From the NCBI RefSeq assembly GCF_027988105.1, contig NZ_JAQJZJ010000004.1, forward strand, positions 372,001 through 436,000: a DNA stretch of 64,000 nt, written 5' to 3'. The position numbers were made by a program, and so were the translations under genes. This DNA comes from Pseudomonas aestuarii (lineage in GTDB: Bacteria > Pseudomonadota > Gammaproteobacteria > Pseudomonadales > Pseudomonadaceae). Shown piece after piece: positions 56,758-64,000 of the stretch (positions are counted from its first letter, which is position 1; each line of letters starts with the position of its first letter). A model generated the notes under the pieces. That model saw only the letters and a program-made list of their open reading frames with translations, did no database searches and was not told where the DNA came from.

Positions 56758-57123
56758 TCAGTGCGCTGCCGGTTCGAAGATCACGTAGACCTTGCGGCAG
56801 GCCTCCAGCACTTCCCAGGTGCCGGAGAAGCCGGCCGGGATGACGAAGCGGTCGCCGGCGCGCACGGTCTTGGCATTGCCGTCCTGATCGCGCAGCACGG
56901 ACACGCCCTGGAGGATTTCGCAGTATTCGTGCTCGCTGTAGTTGACCGTCCACTGGCCGACCGCACCTTCCCAGATGCCGGCGTTGAACTGGCCGCACGG
57001 GCTGCCATAGTGGTTGCGCACGCTTTGCTCGGGGTCGCCCTTGAGGATTTTTTCCGGTGCCGGGCGGTAGTGCTCGGCGGCGGTGCTGGCCTGGGCGAAG
57101 TCGAGGATCTGTTCGATAGTCAT
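56758..57123 (-). CDS. Cupin-domain protein
   Basis: Predicted 121-aa single-domain cupin. The jelly-roll metal motif region reads VNYSEHEYCEILQGVSVL then GDRFVIPAGFSGTWEV, with the usual His/Glu ligands only partly matched. It belongs to the DUF861-type group often found beside polyamine catabolism genes. Its exact role is unknown. It lies 23 bases after the transaminase in the same direction and is probably co-transcribed with it. Confidence 0.85.
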   Translation of the reverse strand: MTIEQILDFAQASTAAEHYRPAPEKILKGDPEQSVRNHYGSPCGQFNAGIWEGAVGQWTVNYSEHEYCEILQGVSVLRDQDGNAKTVRAGDRFVIPAGFSGTWEVLEACRKVYVIFEPAAH

Positions 57124-57146
57124 GGTGGGGTTCCGGGTCGGGGCGG

Positions 57147-58484
57147 TTAGCTGGCTTGGCGGATCGAATCGGCGAGTTTTTCCACCAGGGTATCAATCTG
57201 CGCTTTTTCCACGATCAGCGGGGGCGACATGGCCAGGGTATCGCCGGTTACCCGCACCATCAGGTCGTTATAGAAGCACTGCTCGAACACCTGGTAGCCG
57301 CGTTTGCCTGGGCCTTGGTCGCTGGGCGCCAGTTGCACGCCGCCGACCAGGCCGATGGCGCGGATGTCGATGACGTTGGGCAGGTCGCGCAGGCTGTGCA
57401 GGGCGTCCTGCCAGTAGCCTTCCAGCTCGATCGTGCGGTCGAACAGCCGGTCGCGTTGATAGATGTCCAGGGTCGCCAGGGCCGCGGCGCAGGCGACCGG
57501 GTGGCCGGAATAGGTGTAGCCGTGGAACAGTTCGATGCCGTCCGGGCCTTGCATGAAGGCGTCATGGACCTTCTCGTCGACCAAGACCGCACCCATCGGG
57601 ATAGCGCCGTTGGTCAGGCCCTTGGCGGTGGTGATGATGTCCGGGGTGACGCCCCAGCGCTGCGCGGCGAAGGCCTGGCCGACGCGACCGAAACCGGTGA
57701 TGACCTCGTCGAAGATCAGCAGGATGCCGTGCTTGCGGGTGATCTCGCGCAGGCGCTGCAGGTAGCCCACCGGCGGCAGCACCACGCCGGCCGAGCCGGA
57801 CATCGGCTCGACGATGACCGCGGCGATGTTCTCGGCGCCGTGCAGGGTCACCAGGCGCTCCAGTTCGTCGGCCTTGTCGATGCCGAACTCCGGCAGGCCG
57901 CGGCTGAAGGCGTTGCGGGCGATGTCCAGGGTGTGTGGCAGGTGGTCGACGCCGGGCAGTTGCAGGGGGAAGGCGCGGCGGTTATTGACCATGCCGCCGA
58001 CCGAGATGCCGCCGAAGCCGACCCCGTGATAGCCCAGCTCGCGGCCGATCAGGCGGGTGCGAGTGCCCTGGCCGATGGCGCGCTGGTAGGCCAGGGCGAT
58101 CTTCAGGGCGGTGTCGGCCGATTCCGAGCCGGAGTTGGTGAAGAACACCTTGTTCAGGCCGGTCGGGGCGATCTCGGCCAGGCGGCTGGCCAGCTCGAAG
58201 GGCAACGGATGACCCATCTGGAAAGTCGGGGCAAAATCCAGTTTGGCAATCTGCTTGCTCACCGCCTCGGTGATTTCCCGGCGGCCGTGGCCGGCATTGC
58301 AGCACCAAAGCCCGGCGGTGCCGTCTAATATCTTACGGCCGTCGTCGCTGGTGAAATACATGCCTTCGGCGCTGTCGAGCAGGCGCGGCTTGGCCTTGAA
58401 TTGACGATTGGCGGTGAACGGCATCCAGAAATCGTCAAGACTGTTGGTTTTTCTGTTCGGTTGAGAGCTGTTGTCGGTTGTCAT
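57147..58484 (-). CDS. Class III (omega) transaminase, polyamine/beta-alanine type
   Basis: PLP-dependent aminotransferase (445 aa). The catalytic Lys lies in TTAKGLTNGAIPMG; the PLP region ILIFDEVITGFGRVG contains the conserved Asp. It belongs to the group using omega-amino compounds such as putrescine, cadaverine, beta-alanine or GABA. Placement beside kauB and a PuuB-like oxidase supports polyamine catabolism. The start at 58484 (MTTDNSSQPNRK) is in the usual place; a frame upstream is not conserved. It is divergent from kauB. Confidence 0.9.
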   Translation of the reverse strand: MTTDNSSQPNRKTNSLDDFWMPFTANRQFKAKPRLLDSAEGMYFTSDDGRKILDGTAGLWCCNAGHGRREITEAVSKQIAKLDFAPTFQMGHPLPFELASRLAEIAPTGLNKVFFTNSGSESADTALKIALAYQRAIGQGTRTRLIGRELGYHGVGFGGISVGGMVNNRRAFPLQLPGVDHLPHTLDIARNAFSRGLPEFGIDKADELERLVTLHGAENIAAVIVEPMSGSAGVVLPPVGYLQRLREITRKHGILLIFDEVITGFGRVGQAFAAQRWGVTPDIITTAKGLTNGAIPMGAVLVDEKVHDAFMQGPDGIELFHGYTYSGHPVACAAALATLDIYQRDRLFDRTIELEGYWQDALHSLRDLPNVIDIRAIGLVGGVQLAPSDQGPGKRGYQVFEQCFYNDLMVRVTGDTLAMSPPLIVEKAQIDTLVEKLADSIRQAS

Positions 58485-58715
58485 GCTGGCCATCCGGACG
58501 CGCGAGGAAAGGGGGGCAGGGGGTGATTTCGCGCAGTCTATGTTTAATAAAACGAACATGACAAGGGGGTTTATCGCTCTTTGTAAAAAATATTGAAAAG
58601 GTGCAGCCCTCTGGTTTAGTGTTGCCAGCAGGATTTGGCCCTTAGCGGCCTTGCAGAATTATTGACAGTGCGCGCGCCGACTCCGCGGCACTTTTTACTG
58701 ATAGAGGATGCTCGA

Positions 58716-60209
58716 ATGACTAGCCTGACTCGCGACGACTGGGAACAGCGCGCCAATACCCTGAAAATCGAAGGCCGTGCCTTTATTCACGGTGAATACC
58801 GCGCGGCAGTCTCCGGCGCGACCTTCGAGTGCATCAGTCCGGTGGATGGGCGCATGCTGGTAGAGGTCGCCAGTTGTGACCTGGCCGATGCCGAACTGGC
58901 GGTACAGGACGCCCGCAGTACCTTCAATTCCGGCGTCTGGTCACGCCTGGCGCCGGCGCAGCGCAAGCGGGTGATGATCCGTTTCGCCGAGCTGATCGAT
59001 CAGCACGGCGAAGAGTTGGCGCTGCTGGAAACCCTCGACATGGGCAAGCCGATCAGCGACGCCCTGGGTATCGACGTCTCCAGTGCGGCCAATTCGATCC
59101 GCTGGAGCGGCGAGGCGATCGACAAGATTTACGACGAAGTGGCCGCCACCGCGCATGACCAGCTGGGCCTGGTGACCCGTGAACCGATTGGCGTGGTCGC
59201 GGCCATCGTGCCGTGGAACTTCCCCCTGCTGATGAGCTGCTGGAAGCTCGGCCCGGCGCTGTCCACCGGCAACTCGGTGATCCTCAAGCCCTCCGAGAAA
59301 TCGCCGCTGACCGGTATCCGCCTGGCCCAGCTGGCCATCGAGGCCGGCATCCCCGCCGGAGTGTTCAACGTGCTGCCGGGCTACGGTCACACCGTGGGCA
59401 AGGCCCTGGCCCTGCACATGGACGTCGATACCCTGGTGTTCACCGGTTCGACCAAGATCGCCAAGCAGCTGATGGTCTACGCCGGCGAATCGAACATGAA
59501 GCGCGTCTGGCTGGAGGCCGGCGGCAAGAGCCCGAACATCGTCTTCGCCGATGCCCCGGATCTGCAGGCCGCCGCCGAAGCCGCCGCCGGCGCTATCGCC
59601 TTCAACCAGGGCGAAGTCTGCACCGCCGGCTCGCGCCTGCTGGTGGAGAACTCGATCAAGGACGCGTTCGTGCCGCTGGTGGTCGCGGCGATCAAGAGCT
59701 GGAAGCCGGGCAACCCGTTGGACCCGGCGACCAATGTCGGAGCACTGGTCGACACCACCCAGATGAACAATGTGCTGAGCTACATCCAGGCCGGTCACGA
59801 CGAGGGCGCCAAGCTGGTGGCTGGCGGCAAGCGGGTGATGGAAGAAACCGGCGGGACCTATGTCGAGCCGACCATCTTCGATGGCGTGAACAATGCCATG
59901 CGCATCGCCCGCGAGGAAATCTTCGGTCCGGTGCTGTCGGTGATCGGTTTCGATTCGGCGGAAGAAGCCGTGGCCATCGCCAACGACACGCCCTATGGTC
60001 TGGCGGCGGCAGTCTGGACCAGCAACCTGTCCAAGGCCCACCTGACTGCCAAGGCGCTGCGCGCCGGCAGCGTCTGGGTCAACCAGTACGACGGCGGCGA
60101 TATGACCGCGCCGTTCGGCGGCTTCAAGCAGTCCGGCAACGGCCGCGACAAGTCGCTGCATGCCTTCGACAAGTACACCGAGCTCAAAGCCACCTGGATC
60201 AAGCTGTAA
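58716..60209 (+). CDS. kauB: Gamma-guanidinobutyraldehyde/aminoaldehyde dehydrogenase KauB
   Basis: NAD(P)-dependent aldehyde dehydrogenase (497 aa). The catalytic Cys is in FNQGEVCTAGSRLLV and the general-base Glu in VWLEAGGKSPNIVF; IVPWNFPLLMSCWK and TGSTKIAK are also present. It is closest by recognition to KauB/PuuC, which oxidises aminoaldehydes from arginine and polyamine breakdown. The ATG at 58716 has GAGGATGC ahead. Its partner oxidase and transaminase flank it. Confidence 0.92.
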   Translation: MTSLTRDDWEQRANTLKIEGRAFIHGEYRAAVSGATFECISPVDGRMLVEVASCDLADAELAVQDARSTFNSGVWSRLAPAQRKRVMIRFAELIDQHGEELALLETLDMGKPISDALGIDVSSAANSIRWSGEAIDKIYDEVAATAHDQLGLVTREPIGVVAAIVPWNFPLLMSCWKLGPALSTGNSVILKPSEKSPLTGIRLAQLAIEAGIPAGVFNVLPGYGHTVGKALALHMDVDTLVFTGSTKIAKQLMVYAGESNMKRVWLEAGGKSPNIVFADAPDLQAAAEAAAGAIAFNQGEVCTAGSRLLVENSIKDAFVPLVVAAIKSWKPGNPLDPATNVGALVDTTQMNNVLSYIQAGHDEGAKLVAGGKRVMEETGGTYVEPTIFDGVNNAMRIAREEIFGPVLSVIGFDSAEEAVAIANDTPYGLAAAVWTSNLSKAHLTAKALRAGSVWVNQYDGGDMTAPFGGFKQSGNGRDKSLHAFDKYTELKATWIKL

Positions 60210-60258
60210 CGGTAGCGGGACGATCTCCTGGTCGTCGGCCATACGGCGTTGCGTCCTC

Positions 60259-60300
60259 GCTTTTAATGCTCACGTACTGCAGTACGCTGCGCTTAAAAGC
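60259..60300. repeat. Nested palindromic element
   Basis: GCTTTTAA (60259-60266) and TTAAAAGC (60293-60300) flank the perfect palindrome CGTACTGCAGTACG at 60273-60286. Its layout, nested arms around a GTAC core, resembles the element at 9383-9468 with different sequence. Confidence 0.6.
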
Positions 60301-60311
60301 TCCGGGGCGCC

Positions 60312-60372
60312 TTATTCGCTGGCGCTCACCCTTCGGGCCAGCCTTCGGCTGTTACTCCCGTTGGTCGTTGGT
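60312..60372. repeat. Intergenic repeat, copy B (TTATTCGCT type)
   Basis: TTATTCGCTGGCGCTCACCC followed by TTCGGGCCAGCCTTCGGCTG and TTACTCCCGTTGGTCGTT matches 42751-42811 apart from short gaps and substitutions. It also holds the hairpin AGCCTTCGGCT. Confidence 0.55.
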
Positions 60373-60394
60373 TCTGGCCTTAGCCCAGGAGATC

Positions 60395-60422
60395 TTTGTC
60401 GGAGTTGGTTTCGGTCGATAAT
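60395..60422 (+). promoter_or_regulatory. Candidate promoter of an intergenic small RNA
   Basis: TTTGTC (60395-60400) and GATAAT (60417-60422) are spaced by 16 bases. Transcription would begin near 60429, just before four tandem hairpins. Confidence 0.5.
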
Positions 60423-60428
60423 CTGTTT

Positions 60429-60542
60429 TAAGGGGAGCGTTTTTGTTCTCCCTTGAGGTCCGCCCCTCGAGTTGAGGGGCCGGCTCTTTGCGAGCCACAC
60501 CTGCGGCCGGGTTTCCTTGGGAAACCCGGCCGTTTTGTTTTG
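60429..60542 (+). ncRNA. Candidate structured small RNA upstream of the MFS gene
   Basis: A predicted RNA of about 113 bases. Hairpin 1 pairs GGGAG with CTCCC around 60433-60451; hairpin 2 is GCCCCTC-GAGTT-GAGGGGC (60462-60480); hairpin 3 is GGCTC-TTTGC-GAGCC (60482-60496). The last is a 12-bp perfect terminator stem (60504-60515 with 60521-60532) followed by TTTTGTTTTG. It is bounded by its own promoter and terminator. It could be an independent small RNA or an attenuating leader of the MFS gene that starts at 60574. I do not recognise a named family. Confidence 0.55.
60504..60542 (+). terminator. Strong terminator ahead of the MFS gene
   Basis: CGGCCGGGTTTC and GAAACCCGGCCG form a perfect 12-bp stem with a 5-base loop, followed by TTTTGTTTTG. 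Confidence 0.9.
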
Positions 60543-60573
60543 TCATCCAGCCACGACATGAAGGAGTCTGGCA

Positions 60574-61737
60574 ATGCGGTGGGGTACTTATTTCGCGGTC
60601 TGCTCGGCAGTCATCAGCATCGGCCTGGCCCTCGGGGTGACCATGCCGCTGGTGTCGCTGCGCCTCGAGAGTTGGGGCTATGACTCCTTTGCCATCGGCG
60701 TGATGGCGGCGACTCCGGCGGTGGGCGTCCTGCTCGGCGCATCCCTGGCTGGCCGGTTGGCGGGGTACTTCGGCACCACTCGGCTGATGCAGCTGTGCCT
60801 GCTGGTTGGCGCCCTGTCCGTGGGCCTGTTGGCACTGATGCAGAGCTATGCGGTGTGGCTGCTGTTGCGCCTGCTGATCGGCGTGGCGCTGACCGTGGTG
60901 TTCATTCTCGGCGAAAGCTGGATCAACCAACTGGCCGTGGAGAAGTGGCGCGGCCGCTTGGTCGCCCTGTATGGCACCGGCTATGCGTTGAGCCAACTCT
61001 GTGGGCCGCTACTGCTGACGGCGTTGGGCACCAGCACCGATCAGGGGTTCTGGGCGGGCGTCGGTTTGCTGATCGGCGGATCCTTGATCCTCTGGGGGCG
61101 CACGGGGGCGCCGCGGGTGGATGCCCATAGTGCCTCGGGGCGTGGCCTGCCGGCATTCTGCCGCAAGCTGCCGGCCATCGCCTGGGCGGTGATGCTGTTC
61201 GCCGCGTTCGAGGCGATGATGCTGACCCTGCTGCCGATCTATGGCCTGCGTCAGGGCTTTACCCAGGAGGTGGCGCTGTTCATGGTCAGCGTGGTGGTGG
61301 TCGGCGATGCCGCCCTGCAACTGCCGATCGGCCTGCTGGCCGACCGCATGTCGCGGCGCACGCTGTTCCGTGGTTGCGGGCTGATCCTGCTGGGCGCCAG
61401 CCTGGCCATTCCGCTGCTGCTGCATACGCCGTTGATCTGGCCGCTGTTGGTGCTGTTCGGTGCCAGCGCCGGCGGGCTGTTCACCCTGTCGCTGATCCTG
61501 ATCGGCGAGCGCTACCGCGACGATGAACTGGTGCGCGCCAATGCCCACGTGGCGCAACTCTGGGGCATCGGCTGCCTGGTCGGCCCGCTGGCCACCGGCG
61601 CGGGTGGCCAGTGGGTCAGTGGCCATGCGTTGCCGCTGCTGATGGCGCTGGGGGCCGCGGTGTTCGTGGTGCTGGCCTGGCGCGGCCAGGCCGGCGATGA
61701 CCAGTTCGCAGCGGCCACCTCGGTGCGCGGTGACTAG
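60574..61737 (+). CDS. MFS transporter, YcaD-like
   Basis: Predicted 387-aa membrane protein with twelve hydrophobic segments. The start MRWGTYFAVCSAVISIGLAL and ILGESWINQLA, RGRLVALYGTGYALSQ and GLLADRMSRRTLF are typical of the YcaD-like MFS subgroup, whose substrate is unknown. It lies between kauB and puuB, so a polyamine-related substrate is possible but only by position. A terminator-bounded unit sits just upstream. Confidence 0.88.
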   Translation: MRWGTYFAVCSAVISIGLALGVTMPLVSLRLESWGYDSFAIGVMAATPAVGVLLGASLAGRLAGYFGTTRLMQLCLLVGALSVGLLALMQSYAVWLLLRLLIGVALTVVFILGESWINQLAVEKWRGRLVALYGTGYALSQLCGPLLLTALGTSTDQGFWAGVGLLIGGSLILWGRTGAPRVDAHSASGRGLPAFCRKLPAIAWAVMLFAAFEAMMLTLLPIYGLRQGFTQEVALFMVSVVVVGDAALQLPIGLLADRMSRRTLFRGCGLILLGASLAIPLLLHTPLIWPLLVLFGASAGGLFTLSLILIGERYRDDELVRANAHVAQLWGIGCLVGPLATGAGGQWVSGHALPLLMALGAAVFVVLAWRGQAGDDQFAAATSVRGD

Positions 61738-61850
61738 CGCGGCGTAGCCAGCAATGCGCTGCCGTTCTCGTCGGCTAACCACCTTGTTTAATGGGATTTA
61801 CGCGAGCCGGGGCTGGATGTTCCGGCCCCGATGCTTGGCCTGCCGCCGGA

Positions 61851-63164
61851 TCAGATCAGTTCCTTGAGGCGGTGCCAGAGCATGCCCAGGGCCAGCAGCG
61901 GCGAGCGCAGGTACTGGCCGCCGGGGAAGGTCATGTGCGGCACCTGGGCGAACAGGTCGAAGCCCTGGCTGGCCTGGCCGGCGATGGCCTCGGCCAGCAG
62001 TTTGCCGGCCAGGTGGGTGGCGTTGACGCCGTGGCCGGAGTAGGCCTGGGCATAGTAGACGTTGGCCTGATCCTTGAGCCGACCGATCTGCGGCAGGCGG
62101 TTGGCGCCGATGCCGATCATGCCGCCCCACTGGTAGTCGATCCGCACATCCTGCAGGTGGGGAAACACGGCCAGCATTTTCGGGCGCATGTAGCCGGCGA
62201 CGTCCGCCGGGTCGCGTCCGGAATAGTGGCAGGCGCCACCGAACAGCAGGCGCCGATCGGCGGACAGGCGGTAGTAGTCGAGGGCCACGCGCTGGTCACA
62301 GAGCGCCATGTTCTGCGGAATGATCGCGCGGGCTTGGGCCTCGGAAAGTGGCTCGGTGGCGATCACGTAGCTGCCGGCTGGGAGCACCTTGCCGCCCAGG
62401 GTTGGGTTCAGTGCGCCCAGGTAGGCGTTGCAGCCGAGCACCAGGTGAGCCGCGCTGACCACGCCTTGGGCGGTGTGGACTCTCACTTGGTGGCCGTAGT
62501 CGATGCGCGTGACTGCCGAATTTTCGAACAGCTGCACGCCCAGCGACTGCGCGGCGGCGGCTTCGCCCAAGGCCAGGTTGAGCGGGTGCAGGTGGCCAGA
62601 GCCCATGTCGATCAGACCCCCGACGTAGCGGTCTGAGCCAACCACCTCGTGCATCTGCTCGGGCTGCAGCAGGCGCAGTTCATGGCGATAGCCGAGGCTT
62701 TTCAGCTCGGCCATGTCGGCGGCGAAGCCGTCGAGATGAGCGGGTTTGTTCGCCAGGTCGCAATAGCCCCAGGTCAGGTCGCAGTCGATATTGAACTGCG
62801 CGACCCGGCGGCGGACGATTTCCACCGCTTCCAGGCCCATCAACTTGAGTTCGCGTACACCCTCTGCGCCGATGACCGATTCGAACTGCTCGACGCCATG
62901 GCCGACCCCGCGAATCAGCTGGCCGCCATTGCGCCCGCTGGCGCCCCAGCCGATCTTGTGGGCTTCCAGCAGCACCACCGAAAGGCCTTTCTGCGCCAGC
63001 TCGATCGCCGTGTTCAGCCCGGAAAAACCGCCGCCGACAATGCACACGTCAGCGCGCAGCTCACCCTCCAGTGCTGGATAGGCCAGTTGCCGATTGGCGC
63101 TGGCGGCGTAGTAGGAGGTGGCGTGCTGGGTGTTGTGGACCGGTTGGTGAACGCGGGCGTTCAT
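61851..63164 (-). CDS. puuB: FAD-dependent amine oxidase, PuuB-like
   Basis: Flavoprotein oxidase (437 aa) of the DAO family. The FAD motif VCIVGGGFSGLNTAIELA is at about residues 40-57, and the family signature GWGASGRNGGQLIRG follows. Similar proteins oxidise gamma-glutamylputrescine, releasing an aldehyde for a KauB/PuuC-type enzyme. The exact amine is not known here. An AACAATCA stretch next to the AGGAT ribosome site is a one-mismatch CA-like motif. Confidence 0.9.
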   Translation of the reverse strand: MNARVHQPVHNTQHATSYYAASANRQLAYPALEGELRADVCIVGGGFSGLNTAIELAQKGLSVVLLEAHKIGWGASGRNGGQLIRGVGHGVEQFESVIGAEGVRELKLMGLEAVEIVRRRVAQFNIDCDLTWGYCDLANKPAHLDGFAADMAELKSLGYRHELRLLQPEQMHEVVGSDRYVGGLIDMGSGHLHPLNLALGEAAAAQSLGVQLFENSAVTRIDYGHQVRVHTAQGVVSAAHLVLGCNAYLGALNPTLGGKVLPAGSYVIATEPLSEAQARAIIPQNMALCDQRVALDYYRLSADRRLLFGGACHYSGRDPADVAGYMRPKMLAVFPHLQDVRIDYQWGGMIGIGANRLPQIGRLKDQANVYYAQAYSGHGVNATHLAGKLLAEAIAGQASQGFDLFAQVPHMTFPGGQYLRSPLLALGMLWHRLKELI

Positions 63165-63340
63165 GTGTGAAATCCTGATTGTTGTGTTTGGAAAATTTTA
63201 CGAAGAATAAGCGTCAACTTCGCCAAACGCCAAGAGGCAATCGGCAAATAATCCGAGTTTCGTCGGTTAAACCGCTGGATTCGCCGCGAGTACGGCCGGC
63301 CAGCGGTTACCATGCCGGCTATTCAGTCAGGAGCGCTGCC

Positions 63341-63694
63341 ATGAGTTGCACCAGCCGCAAGATTGACCACTTGCGTTTGCAGATTCCCAGTTTCGAATGC
63401 GTGCCCGGCTGTCACGACTGCTGTGGGCCGGTCACTGCTTCGTCCGAGGAGATGGCCCGTCTGCCGGTGAAAAGCGATGCCGCCCATGACGCCGCGCTGG
63501 CCGAGCTGGATTGCGTGCACCTCGGGCCGCAGGGCTGCGAGGTCTACGACCAGCGCCCGTTGATCTGTCGCCTGTTCGGCACCAGCAAAAGCCTGCCCTG
63601 TCCACATGGCCGGGGGCCGGAGACGCCGATCGAGGCGCATGTCGAGCAGCAGGTACACCAGCTGATCGCCAGCACCCGCCAGGTGCTGGTGTAG
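63341..63694 (+). CDS. YkgJ-family cysteine-cluster protein
   Basis: Predicted 117-aa protein with a conserved cysteine pattern (CVPGCHDCCG, CVHLGPQGC, RPLICRLFG, LPCPHG), fitting the YkgJ/UPF0153 metal-binding (probably zinc or iron) family of unknown function. The start at 63341 with AGGAG ahead is better than the longer open frame from 63179. It diverges from puuB and converges on the Lrp-family gene. Confidence 0.88.
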   Translation: MSCTSRKIDHLRLQIPSFECVPGCHDCCGPVTASSEEMARLPVKSDAAHDAALAELDCVHLGPQGCEVYDQRPLICRLFGTSKSLPCPHGRGPETPIEAHVEQQVHQLIASTRQVLV

Positions 63695-63716
63695 GTCGCG
63701 CCGCGCCGCCTGCGAG

Positions 63717-64000
63717 CTATTCCGCAATGGGCAGCGCCAACGATTCCTTGACCTCTTCCATGACGATATAGCTCTTCGACTCGCGCACGTGCGGCAGCTT
63801 CAGCAGGATGTCGCCGAGCAGCTTGCGGTAGCTGGCCATCTCGTTGATCCGCGCCTTCACCAGGTAATCGAAGTCGCCGGAAACCAGGTGGCACTCGAGC
63901 ACATGCGGCAGCTTGAGCACGGCGCGGCGGAACTCCTCGAAGGTATCGCCGGACTTGTAGTCCAGGCTGATCTCGACGAACACCAGCAGGCTGGCCTTGA
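63717..64000 (-). CDS. Lrp/AsnC-family regulator (partial, N-terminus off right edge)
   Basis: C-terminal part (about 94 residues) of an Lrp/AsnC transcription regulator, reading KASLLVFVEISLDYKSGD onwards to ESLALPIAE. It includes the RAM ligand domain (PHVLECHLVSGDFDYLVKAR, PHVRESKSYIVMEEVKES). The DNA-binding half lies outside the window. It sits next to puuB-like and YkgJ-like genes; amino acid response is the general family role. By position it resembles the global Lrp of pseudomonads. Confidence 0.92.
   Translation of the reverse strand, partial: KASLLVFVEISLDYKSGDTFEEFRRAVLKLPHVLECHLVSGDFDYLVKARINEMASYRKLLGDILLKLPHVRESKSYIVMEEVKESLALPIAE

Larger units (their letters stand above)
60210..60573. 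other. Gene-free gap with repeats and a candidate small RNA
   Basis: This 364-base interval holds an inverted-repeat element (60257-60300), a TTATTCGCT-type repeat (60312-60372), and a compact promoter-hairpins-terminator unit at about 60395-60542. The only open frames present are not conserved in appearance. Confidence 0.6.

Overview
This window is GC-rich chromosomal DNA from a Pseudomonas species (Gammaproteobacteria). Gene content and order closely follow the conserved Pseudomonas block that holds pst-pho, ubiAC, glc, rubredoxins, oxyR-recG, gmk-rpoZ-spoT, rph, crc-pyrE, argB-algC-dut-coaBC, radC, rpmBG and the polyamine genes. This placement comes from remembered gene order and protein recognition, not from a search. 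The intergenic repeats built on GTAGGGTG and the TRAP operon beside pstS suggest a lineage outside P. aeruginosa, but the species cannot be fixed from sequence alone.

Layout. 1-2.6 kb: divergent TRAP transporter genes (dctQM leftward, dctP rightward), probably for a 2-oxo- or dicarboxylate. 2.7-3.1 kb: a YciA-type acyl-CoA thioesterase. 3.3-10.3 kb: the phosphate uptake system pstS, pstCAB and phoU, with separate Pho boxes before pstS and pstC. 10.6-13.3 kb: a response regulator, a small membrane protein and an M23 peptidase. 13.5-18.8 kb: a leftward group of a CorC/HlyC-like protein, phoR, phoB (with its own Pho box), ubiA and ubiC. 19-28.4 kb: the glycolate locus glcC-glcDEFG-glcB-glcA, with two mirror-image operator palindromes between glcC and glcD. 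28.6-31.4 kb: two rubredoxins, their reductase, an HU protein and a small SCP2-like protein. 31.5-38.8 kb: a secreted helical protein, a YbaK-HDOD fusion, recG-oxyR, an SDR protein and a lipoprotein. 38.9-42.6 kb: ridA, spoT, rpoZ and gmk. 42.8-48 kb: yicC, rph, a DUF4870 protein, crc, pyrE, a DUF4124 protein and a thioesterase. 48-54.2 kb: argB, a long membrane-anchored algC, dut, coaBC and radC. 54.2-64 kb: a peptide-type ABC binding protein, rpmB-rpmG, a polyamine catabolism group (cupin, class III transaminase, aldehyde dehydrogenase KauB, an MFS transporter, a PuuB-like oxidase), a YkgJ-type protein and a partial Lrp-family regulator.

Functional logic. Phosphate sensing (PstSCAB-PhoU-PhoBR) and glycolate/glyoxylate use (GlcC regulon) are complete within the window. 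Several carbon-uptake genes carry A-rich AAYAAYAA-type motifs next to their ribosome binding sites. That is the signature of Hfq/Crc catabolite repression, and crc itself is in the window. Stringent response genes (spoT, rpoZ, gmk) sit together.

The window is mostly core genome; no phage, insertion sequence, CRISPR array, tRNA or rRNA was seen. The most interesting unexplained items are a compact intergenic unit at about 60395-60542 with promoter, four hairpins and terminator (candidate small RNA), the Crc-type motifs, the long form of AlgC, and several families of intergenic palindromes.
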